Shown: positions 6,056-10,955 of the stretch, piece after piece
Position numbering within the stretch: the first letter of the stretch is position 1
How the letters are laid out: each line of letters opens with the position of its first letter
Translations under genes and position numbers: made by a program
The notes under the pieces: model-generated
Told to the model about the DNA's origin: nothing
Seen by the model: the letters and a program-made list of their open reading frames with translations, nothing else
The model's database searches: none
Source of the DNA: an uncultured Burkholderiaceae bacterium
GTDB lineage: Bacteria; Pseudomonadota; Gammaproteobacteria; Burkholderiales; Burkholderiaceae_F
Direction of reading: 5' to 3'
Length of the DNA stretch: 10,955 nt
NCBI GenBank assembly: GCA_937936215.1
Contig: CALGWX010000183.1
Location: 1 to 10,955 of the forward strand

Positions 6056-6490
6056 ATGGGCAAAGCGGCAGAAGAACGGCTGGCGAGGCTGGCGGCACCG
6101 AGGCTCGCCCGCGAGTTGAAGACGATGCGGGCCATGATGCGCATTGCCTGCCGCGACCGGCATGGCACCGCCGAGGGGCTTTGCGCCGACTGCGAGGCCC
6201 TGCTCGCCTACGCGACCAAGCGGCTGGCGCTGTGCCCCTACGGCGACGAAAAGCCCACCTGCGCCAACTGCCGCATCCACTGCTATGGCCCGCGCCAGCG
6301 CGAGCAGGTGCGGCAGATGATGCGCTACGCGGGTCCGCGCATGCTGTGGCGGCATCCATACCTGGCGGTGATGCACCTCGTCGATGGCCGCCGGCCGGCG
6401 CCGCCGCGGCCGAACGAAGTCGCGGCGGCAACGGGGCAAGCGGCGGCGAAGGCCGAGGACGCCGCGCCCGTTTCCGGACTGCCGCGGTGA
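6056..6490 (+). CDS. ygbA: YgbA-like cysteine-rich protein (nitrous oxide-stimulated promoter family)
   Basis: Belongs to the family named nitrous oxide-stimulated promoter, typified by E. coli YgbA, whose gene is in the NO-responsive NsrR regulon of enterobacteria. The biochemical role is not settled. 144 aa. The conserved core (about residues 24-113) has seven cysteines (32, 43, 46, 60, 69, 72, 76) in CxxC-like pairs, suggesting a metal or Fe-S site. The family signature GPRMLWRHPYLAVMHLVDGR (93-112) is intact. The last 30 residues are an Ala-rich tail outside the core. The ATG at 6056 lacks a clear Shine-Dalgarno. It stands alone, divergent from ppx and convergent with ftsY. I found no obvious NsrR or FNR-type palindrome in the 129-bp upstream gap. 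Confidence 0.88.
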   Translation: MGKAAEERLARLAAPRLARELKTMRAMMRIACRDRHGTAEGLCADCEALLAYATKRLALCPYGDEKPTCANCRIHCYGPRQREQVRQMMRYAGPRMLWRHPYLAVMHLVDGRRPAPPRPNEVAAATGQAAAKAEDAAPVSGLPR

Positions 6491-6592
6491 AGCCGGGCGC
6501 AGTTCCCCTAAGAACTCACTGACGAGGCCAGCCGGCTTTCCGGGCGCGGGCGCTGAAGCGGAGGGCCGCTGGCGGCTGTCATCGCGCGCGAA

Positions 6593-6611
6593 CTCGGCAA
6601 GCGTTGCCGAG
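6593..6611. terminator. Hairpin between convergent ygbA and ftsY (possible terminator)
   Basis: CTCGGCAA (6593-6600), GCG, TTGCCGAG (6604-6611) form a perfect 8-bp stem with a 3-base loop in the 182-bp convergent gap. No T-run follows on either strand, so intrinsic termination is unproven, but the position fits a bidirectional 3'-end structure. The rest of the gap (6491-6672) shows no gene. Confidence 0.4.
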
Positions 6612-6672
6612 CGCCGATGCTGACGCGCGAGCAGCTGTCGGCTGCCCCGCCGCCGGCCGCGGCGTTGTGCGC

Positions 6673-7596
6673 TTAGTCCGCGCCGACCAGCGCCGCCGCG
6701 AAGCGCTCCGCCACGAACGGCTGCAGGTCGTCGAGCTTCTCGCCGACGCCGATGAAGTAGATCGGCAGCGGCCGGCCGCGGCGCTCGCGCGCGATCGCCG
6801 CCAGGACGCCCCCCTTCGCGGTGCCGTCGAGCTTCGTGATGATGAGCCCCGTGAGCCCCACCGCGTCGTCGAAGGCGCGCACCTGCGCCAGCGCGTTCTG
6901 GCCGTTGGTGCCGTCGAGCACCAGGATCACCTCGTGCGGCGCGCCGTCCATGGCCTTGCCGATCGACCGCTTGACGCGCTTCAGCTCGTCCATGAGGTGC
7001 AGCTGGGTGGGCAGCCGGCCGGCGGTGTCGGCGATCAGCACATCGATGCCGCGCGCGCGGGCCGCGGCCACGGCGTCGAACACCACCGCCGCCGGGTCGC
7101 CGCTCTTCTGCGCGATCACCTCGACGCCGTTGCGCTCGCCCCAGATCGCCAGCTGCTCGCGCGCGGCGGCGCGGAAGGTGTCGCCGGCGGCCAGCAGCAC
7201 CGTCTTGTGCTGGTCCGCCAGCCAGTGCGCCAGCTTGCCGATCGAGGTGGTCTTGCCGGCGCCGTTGACGCCCGCCACCATCATCACCAGCGGCCTGGCG
7301 CGCTCCAGGTCGATGCGCGCCTCGCACGGCGCCAGCAGCTTGGTCAGCTCGTCGCGCAGGGCGTCGCGCACCTCGGCCGGCGTCTTCAGGCCCTTGAGCT
7401 TGATGCGGTCGCGCAGCGCCGCCAGCAACTCCGAGGTGGTGGCCGCCCCGCAGTCAGCGCCGAGCAGCGCCACCTCCAGGTCGTCGAACAGGGCGTCGTC
7501 GATGACGCCGCCGGAGAACACGCCGACGATGTTGACGCGGGTGCGCTCCAGGCCTTTCTTCAGGCGGGCAAGCCAGCCGCCTTTCTCGGTGCTCAC
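6673..7596 (-). CDS. ftsY: Signal recognition particle receptor FtsY
   Basis: SRP-type GTPase that docks ribosome-SRP complexes at the inner membrane for co-translational insertion. With the GTG start the product is 307 aa. Chosen start: GTG at 7596-7594 with GGAGG at 7608-7604, spacing 7. An in-frame ATG at 7668 adds 24 residues but has no such signal. The N-domain helices occupy about 7-95, opening with GGWLARLKKGLERTR. G-domain motifs: P-loop GVNGAGKTT (about 109-117), DTFRAAA (139-145), DTAGRLPT (190-197), TKLDGTAKGG (255-264) and GVGEKLDDLQPF (283-294). The long acidic A domain of E. coli FtsY (497 aa) is absent, leaving an NG core with an N-terminal amphipathic stretch. Divergent from rsmD as in enterobacteria, but ftsE and ftsX do not follow it. 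Confidence 0.97.
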   Translation of the reverse strand: MSTEKGGWLARLKKGLERTRVNIVGVFSGGVIDDALFDDLEVALLGADCGAATTSELLAALRDRIKLKGLKTPAEVRDALRDELTKLLAPCEARIDLERARPLVMMVAGVNGAGKTTSIGKLAHWLADQHKTVLLAAGDTFRAAAREQLAIWGERNGVEVIAQKSGDPAAVVFDAVAAARARGIDVLIADTAGRLPTQLHLMDELKRVKRSIGKAMDGAPHEVILVLDGTNGQNALAQVRAFDDAVGLTGLIITKLDGTAKGGVLAAIARERRGRPLPIYFIGVGEKLDDLQPFVAERFAAALVGAD

Positions 7597-7603
7597 GGCA
7601 AGG

Positions 7604-7608
7604 CCTCC
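7604..7608 (-). promoter_or_regulatory. ftsY ribosome binding site deciding a GTG start
   Basis: GGAGG on the minus strand lies 7 bases before GTG (7596-7594), supporting that start over the upstream ATG at 7668. Confidence 0.75.
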
Positions 7609-7696
7609 GTGCGCGGCGGCAGTCGCGGCGGCCAGCGGCCCCGCGCCTTCGCCTGCTGCGAAAATCACACTTGGTTTCGAGGGGGGCGAAGTTTAA

Positions 7697-8314
7697 GTGA
7701 GCCGCAGCACCTGGCCGCCGCGCACGCGCGCTGCGGCGGCATCGCACGCTCCGAAGCAGGTGCGGATCATCGGCGGCCAGTGGCGGCGCACGCCGATCCC
7801 GGTGCATGACGCGCCCGGCCTGCGCCCCTCGCCCGACCGCGTGCGCGAGACACTGTTCAACTGGCTGGCGCACCTGCGGCCGGACACGGCCTCGCTGCGC
7901 GGGCTGGACCTGTTCGCGGGTACCGGCGCGCTGGGCTTCGAGCTGGCCTCGCGCGGCGCTGGCCGCGTCGTGCTGGTCGAGCGTCAGCCGCAGCTCGTCG
8001 AGCGGCTGCGCGCACTCAAGCACAAGCTCGACGCGAAGCAGGTCGAGGTCATCGCTGGCGAGGCGCTGTCGGCGGCGGCCGCCCTGCCGAAAGCCAGCTT
8101 CGACGTCGTCTTTCTCGATCCGCCCTTCGACAGCGGCCTGCTCTGGCCGGCGATCGAAGCGGCGATGCCCCTGTTGGCCGCGGCCGGGCTCATCTATGCC
8201 GAGTGCGACATGCTGATCGCGCCCGCGCAAGCCGCCGCGCGCGGGCTGGAGATCGTGCGCGCCGCCCGCGCGGGCCGCGTCTGCTTTCATTTGCTGCAAC
8301 CGCGCGATGCCTGA
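7697..8314 (+). CDS. rsmD: 16S rRNA (guanine(966)-N(2))-methyltransferase RsmD
   Basis: Methylates N2 of G966 of 16S rRNA in the 30S subunit using S-adenosylmethionine. 205 aa, the usual size. The family N-terminus VRIIGGQWRRTPIPV (22-36) and RPSPDRVRETLFNWL (43-57) are clear. The SAM-binding loop DLFAGTGALGFELASRGA is at 71-88, the acidic end of strand 2 is VLVER (92-96), and the catalytic DPPF is at 141-144. The start is a GTG at 7697, preceded by a G-rich stretch (7681-7686) 10 bases away. About 20 poorly conserved residues precede the core, so the start is less certain than the gene. It lies 100 bp from divergent ftsY and 34 bp upstream of coaD, forming a likely rsmD-coaD operon. Confidence 0.95.
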   Translation: MSRSTWPPRTRAAAASHAPKQVRIIGGQWRRTPIPVHDAPGLRPSPDRVRETLFNWLAHLRPDTASLRGLDLFAGTGALGFELASRGAGRVVLVERQPQLVERLRALKHKLDAKQVEVIAGEALSAAAALPKASFDVVFLDPPFDSGLLWPAIEAAMPLLAAAGLIYAECDMLIAPAQAAARGLEIVRAARAGRVCFHLLQPRDA

Positions 8315-8348
8315 ATAATCGGCGGCCGGCAGGCGAGGGGGAAGAACG

Positions 8349-8849
8349 ATGGTGGTGGCCGTCTATCCGGGCACTTTCGATCCGTTGACGCGCGGGCACG
8401 AGGACCTGGTGCGCCGCGCCGCGGGGCTGTTTCCCAAGCTGGTGGTCGGCGTGGCCGACAGCCGCACCAAGCGGCCTTTTTTCTCGTTCGACGAGCGGCT
8501 GAACATCGCGCGCGAGGTGCTCGGCCACTACCCCAACGTCGAGGTCGCCGGCTTTCGCGGCCTGTTGCGCGACTTCGTGCGCGAGCACCAAGCGCGGGTG
8601 ATCGTGCGCGGGCTGCGCGCGGTCTCCGACTTCGAGTACGAGTTCCAGCTCGCCGGCATGAACCGCTACCTGCTGCCCGACGTGGAGACGATGTTCCTCA
8701 CGCCGTCGGACCAGTACCAGTTCATTTCCGGCAGCATCGTGCGCGAGATCGCCATGCTCGGCGGCGACGTCAGCAAGTTCGTATTTCCGTCGGTCGAGCG
8801 GTGGCTGAAGGCTAAGCTCGAGCAAATGGGCCGCACCGAAGGCACCTAG
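8349..8849 (+). CDS. coaD: Phosphopantetheine adenylyltransferase CoaD
   Basis: Catalyses the penultimate step of coenzyme A synthesis, joining 4'-phosphopantetheine and ATP to give dephospho-CoA in the cytoplasm. 166 aa, as in E. coli (159). Nucleotidyltransferase motifs: GTFDPLTRGHEDL (8-20) with the catalytic TxGH-type histidine His17, RGLRAVSDFEYEFQLAGMNR (88-107) and ISGSIVRE (126-133). The ATG at 8349 is preceded by a GAGGGGGAAG Shine-Dalgarno region about 5-8 bases away. It follows rsmD by 34 bp in the same direction, the conserved rsmD-coaD pairing. In related genomes a ferredoxin gene often comes next; here a DUF418 membrane protein does. Confidence 0.97.
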   Translation: MVVAVYPGTFDPLTRGHEDLVRRAAGLFPKLVVGVADSRTKRPFFSFDERLNIAREVLGHYPNVEVAGFRGLLRDFVREHQARVIVRGLRAVSDFEYEFQLAGMNRYLLPDVETMFLTPSDQYQFISGSIVREIAMLGGDVSKFVFPSVERWLKAKLEQMGRTEGT

Positions 8850-8882
8850 GCTCGATAGCAGGGGACAGGGCGGACGCACCCG

Positions 8883-10061
8883 TTGGCGCGCGAACGGATC
8901 GAGGTCGTCGACGCGCTGCGCGCCTTCGCGCTCGCCGGCATCCTGCAAGTCAACATCCAGTCTTTCCTCTGGGGCGCGGGCGACCCGCTCGGCTACTTTG
9001 CCGAGCCGCCCGGTGCGCTTGACACCGCCGTCTACCTGCTGGTCGCCACCTTCGTCTCGACGAAGTTCCTGTCGATCTTCGCCTTTCTCTTTGGGCTCGG
9101 TTTCGCACTTCAATGGCGCTCGCTGCGGCGGCGGCTCGACGTGGCGCCGGCGCGGGCGGCGTACCGGCGGCGGCTGGCGTTCCTCCTGCTGCTGGGGGTG
9201 GCGCATGGCGGGCTGCTGTACTACGGCGACATCCTCACGGCCTATGCGCTGCTGGGCTTTCTGCTGCTGCACTACGCGCAGTCGCGGCCGGCGGCACTGG
9301 CCGCCTCGGTGCGGCGCTGGTGGTGGGGCTTTGCGCTGCTCACGGTGGCTAGCACCGTGGCGTTCGAAGCGCTGCGGCTGGGTTTGCCGTTCGACGGCGA
9401 CGCCTCGGTGGTGCCGGCATGGGCGCTAGAGCAGCGCGCGATCTACACCGAGGCCGGCTTCCTCGATCAGATCGGCGCGCGGCTGGCCGATTACCGCAGC
9501 GTGCTCGTCTCGACCATGCTGCTCGGCGCGCCGCAGGTCATGGGCCTGTTCCTCCTCGGCGCGTTGGCCGGCCGCCTGGGCTGGCTGGCGCGGCCCGAGC
9601 GCCATCGGCGCCTGTGGCGCGCAGCCACCTGGATCGGGGTCGCGGCCCTGCCTTTCGCGGCGATCGGCGCGTGGCTGAATTTCGAGACCCTACGCGATTC
9701 GCCCGCCGACCCCTCGGCGATCGGCTACGCGTTCGTCAACGCCGGCTCGGTCGCCGCAGCCTTTTATGTGGCGTTGTTCGTCCGTTGGCGCGAGCAGGCC
9801 GCGATGCGGCGTCTGATCGCGTGGCTGGCGCCGGCCGGCCGCATGCCGCTCACCAACTACATCGCGCAGTCGCTGGCGATGGGGCTGCTGCTGTCGGGCT
9901 GGGGATTCGGGTCTGGCGCGTCGCTGGGTCGCGCCGAACTCGCGCTAACGGCGCTGACGATCGCTACCGTGCAGCTCGTCGCCAGCCGGGCCTGGATCGC
10001 GCGCTTTGGCCAAGGGCCGCTGGAGACGCTGTGGCGGTGGGCGACGTATAGGCGGCGGTGA
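8883..10061 (+). CDS. DUF418 / YeiB-like membrane protein
   Basis: Polytopic inner-membrane protein of the DUF418 (YeiB-type) family. The function is unknown, though some relatives are proposed transporters. 392 aa, usual length. The N-terminus RIEVVDALRAFALAGILQVN (5-24) is the family's characteristic opening. HGGLLYYGDILTAYALLGFL (108-127) is a second hallmark. The C-terminal DUF418 signature GRMPLTNYIAQSLAMGLLL (319-337) and GQGPLETLWRW (377-387) are intact. About 8-10 hydrophobic segments are visible, including roughly 11-31, 46-75, 97-116, 118-132, 146-165, 207-230, 247-265, 283-300, 327-345 and 352-368. The start is TTG at 8883: the frame is closed by TAG at 8856 and no ATG or GTG intervenes. 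GGCGGA lies 8 bases upstream. It begins 33 bp after coaD, probably co-transcribed. Confidence 0.9.
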   Translation: MARERIEVVDALRAFALAGILQVNIQSFLWGAGDPLGYFAEPPGALDTAVYLLVATFVSTKFLSIFAFLFGLGFALQWRSLRRRLDVAPARAAYRRRLAFLLLLGVAHGGLLYYGDILTAYALLGFLLLHYAQSRPAALAASVRRWWWGFALLTVASTVAFEALRLGLPFDGDASVVPAWALEQRAIYTEAGFLDQIGARLADYRSVLVSTMLLGAPQVMGLFLLGALAGRLGWLARPERHRRLWRAATWIGVAALPFAAIGAWLNFETLRDSPADPSAIGYAFVNAGSVAAAFYVALFVRWREQAAMRRLIAWLAPAGRMPLTNYIAQSLAMGLLLSGWGFGSGASLGRAELALTALTIATVQLVASRAWIARFGQGPLETLWRWATYRRR

Positions 10062-10101
10062 CGTTGCGCCGTTCAAGGCGAGGACTGCACCTGTGAGCCC
10101 C

Positions 10102-10122
10102 CCAACGTGGCGCCAAGGTTGG
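10102..10122. repeat. Imperfect dyad upstream of hicB
   Basis: CCAAC (10102-10106) and GTTGG (10118-10122) enclose the palindrome TGGCGCCA (10108-10115). It lies 68 bp before hicB in the 128-bp gap after the DUF418 gene. It could be an autoregulatory operator or a 3'-end hairpin of the upstream gene. A weak -35-like TTGAGT is at 10133-10138, without a good -10. Confidence 0.25.
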
Positions 10123-10189
10123 CCGCAGCCTTTTGAGTTCGGCTTCAGAAGCGGGAAAATGATGCCGGTTACCGTACTGACAAACAGCC

Positions 10190-10396
10190 ATGAACCTAAC
10201 CGCAGTTCTGATGCCGGCCGCCGAGGGCGGCTATGTGGCAATGAACCCCGAAACCGGCACGACGTCTCAGGGCGAAAGCATTGACGAGGCGATCGCGAAC
10301 CTGGCCGAGGCGACAGCGCTTTACCTTGAAGAGTTTCCGCTTGCGGTTGCGGGCAAGCCGCTAATCACCACGTTCGACATCGCAGAGCATGCCTAA
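10190..10396 (+). CDS. hicB: HicB-family antitoxin
   Basis: Antitoxin of a type II HicAB module: it binds and neutralises the HicA mRNA interferase. 68 aa, a compact HicB comprising only the partial RNase-H-like fold, with no C-terminal DNA-binding helix-turn-helix or ribbon-helix-helix visible. Family features are the opening MNLTAVLMPAAEGGYVAMNP, then ETGTTSQGESIDEAIANLAE (21-40), YLEEFPL (45-51) and the ending TTFDIAEHA. The ATG at 10190 has only a weak upstream ribosome site. The stop overlaps the start of hicA by 8 bases, giving the hicB-first order. Codon choice (ATT, TTG, GCA, GTT) is less GC-biased here and in hicA than in the neighbours, consistent with acquisition. Confidence 0.9.
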   Translation: MNLTAVLMPAAEGGYVAMNPETGTTSQGESIDEAIANLAEATALYLEEFPLAVAGKPLITTFDIAEHA

Positions 10397-10610
10397 GTTG
10401 CCGCGGGTCTCGGGGCGCGAGGCAATTCGCGCGCTCGAACGGCTCGGATTCGGCATCGTTCGGCAACGCGGAAGTCACGTTGTCATGAGGAGGGGAGACA
10501 CGGGTTGCGTCGTTCCCGACCACCGGGAGTAGAAGACGGGAACGCTCGCGGGCGTGCTGAAGCAGGCCGGCGTTGCAGCCGAAGAGTTCCTGAAGGCTTT
10601 GGAAGGCTGA
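10389..10610 (+). pseudogene. hicA: HicA toxin gene interrupted by an in-frame amber codon
   Basis: HicA toxins are small mRNA interferases with a double-stranded-RNA-binding-like fold. The frame from ATG 10389 gives 47 residues, MPKLPRVSGREAIRALERLG onward, including the catalytic-type histidine His30 in RGSHVV and ending VVPDHRE before TAG (10530-10532). Beyond the TAG the same frame continues KTGTLAGVLKQAGVAAEEFL for 25 codons to TGA (10608-10610). Full HicA proteins read HRELKxGTL at this point, so the TAG stands where Leu is expected and one T-to-A change from TTG explains it. The complete protein would be 73 aa. The start overlaps the end of hicB by 8 bases. Likely an inactivated toxin; amber suppression or a sequencing error are alternatives. 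Confidence 0.88.
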
Positions 10611-10645
10611 CGCCCTTTCCCCCTCGACCGCGAAGGGGAGCCTTC

Positions 10646-10668
10646 GAAAGGCACAAAAGGCGCCTTTC
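10646..10668. terminator. Hairpin in the convergent gap after hicA (possible terminator)
   Basis: GAAAGGC (10646-10652) and GCCTTTC (10662-10668) form a 7-bp stem with a 9-base loop. The right arm also sits in the palindrome AAAGGCGCCTTT (10656-10667), which allows an alternative stem. No long T-run follows. It lies between convergent hicA and the right-edge gene, so a shared 3'-end structure is plausible. The rest of 10611-10726 holds no gene. Confidence 0.35.
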
Positions 10669-10726
10669 AGATCAGGCATCTCTTGCAGCGAGAACGAAGT
10701 GCGCTGGCAGCAGAATCGCGGCTGCC

Positions 10727-10955
10727 TCAGCCTCGATCCGACCCGCCGCTGGAAACGCGGTCGATGCGCGCCACGAACCACCGCTCGCTGAAGCCGCCCA
10801 GGAAGCACAGCGCCAGCACTAGCGCTGGCGACAGTTGGCCGAGGTTGATCAGACCGGCCTCGACGAACAGCACGATCGGCACCGCCACCGCCGCGCCGAT
10901 CGCCGGGCGGGCGAGGCTGAGCCAACGCTGCGTGCGCAGGTCGGGGCTGCGCGCC
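10727..10955 (-). CDS. C-terminal end of a membrane protein, cut by the window edge
   Basis: A minus-strand frame runs in from the right edge to TGA at 10729-10727. The last 75 residues are visible; the start lies outside the window. They contain two hydrophobic stretches, about residues 18-38 (IGAAVAVPIVLFVEAGLI) and 42-56 (SPALVLALCFLGG), followed by SERWFVARIDRV and a short Gly/Ser tail. This reads as a coding frame with strong G/C third positions and membrane-helix spacing, ending in a cytoplasmic basic segment. The GGFSERW type of ending occurs in various uncharacterised bacterial membrane proteins, but I do not recognise the family. It converges on hicA. Confidence 0.65.
   Translation of the reverse strand, partial: ARSPDLRTQRWLSLARPAIGAAVAVPIVLFVEAGLINLGQLSPALVLALCFLGGFSERWFVARIDRVSSGGSDRG

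Noticed and set aside
5948..7809. Long frames overlapping ftsY on both strands (459 codons minus, 401 codons plus)
   Set aside because: Both are alternative frames of the ftsY region with biased, repetitive composition. ftsY has all GTPase motifs.
8190..9272. Minus-strand 360-codon frame opposite coaD and the DUF418 gene
   Set aside because: Shadow of two well-supported plus-strand genes.
10365..10925. Minus-strand 186-codon frame at the right end
   Set aside because: It runs antisense through hicA and conflicts with the more coding-like membrane-protein frame ending at 10727.
1..10955. CRISPR arrays, tRNA or rRNA genes, insertion sequences, phage genes
   Set aside because: I looked for regularly spaced repeats, tRNA-like cloverleaf ends, transposase motifs and terminal inverted repeats and saw none.

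Overview
The window looks like chromosomal DNA of a high-GC betaproteobacterium (Burkholderiales or Rhodocyclales-like). The grounds are the strong G/C third-position bias, the rpoH and ppk1-sixA/ppx gene types, the rsmD-coaD pair and HrcA/CIRCE-type control. The genus cannot be told from the sequence alone. Most of the window is housekeeping or stress-physiology DNA. I see no clearly new multi-gene system. The oddities are in regulation, repeats and gene order, plus one decayed toxin gene.

Layout. (1) Positions 1-254 hold the 3' flank of rpoH, with a strong intrinsic terminator and several dyads. (2) rpoH (heat-shock sigma factor, minus strand) has a near-perfect CIRCE operator overlapping a candidate promoter just upstream of its ribosome binding site. 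(3) A 534-bp non-coding stretch (1152-1685) separates the divergent rpoH and ppk1. (4) A polyphosphate module follows: ppk1 and sixA (plus strand) converge on ppx (minus strand). About 2.5 copies of a degenerate 71-73 bp tandem repeat run from the sixA stop to the ppx stop. (5) A ygbA-like cysteine-rich gene follows. (6) ftsY (minus) diverges from rsmD and coaD (plus). (7) A DUF418/YeiB-like membrane protein gene comes next. (8) Last is a hicB-hicA toxin-antitoxin locus whose hicA carries an in-frame amber codon, then the 3' end of a minus-strand membrane protein gene cut by the window edge.

How the genes fit together. rpoH, ppk1, sixA and ppx concern stress and phosphate/polyphosphate physiology: polyP is made by Ppk1 and degraded by Ppx, and SixA is a histidine-phosphate phosphatase. 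FtsY, RsmD and CoaD are core functions (SRP targeting, 16S rRNA methylation, CoA synthesis). The relative order and orientation rpoH(-) ... ftsY(-) rsmD(+) is that of the classical rpoH-ftsX-ftsE-ftsY / rsmD cluster of enterobacteria. Here ftsE and ftsX are missing and the polyphosphate module plus ygbA lie in their place. hicBA is accessory, with codon use less GC-biased than its neighbours, and looks like a decaying acquisition.
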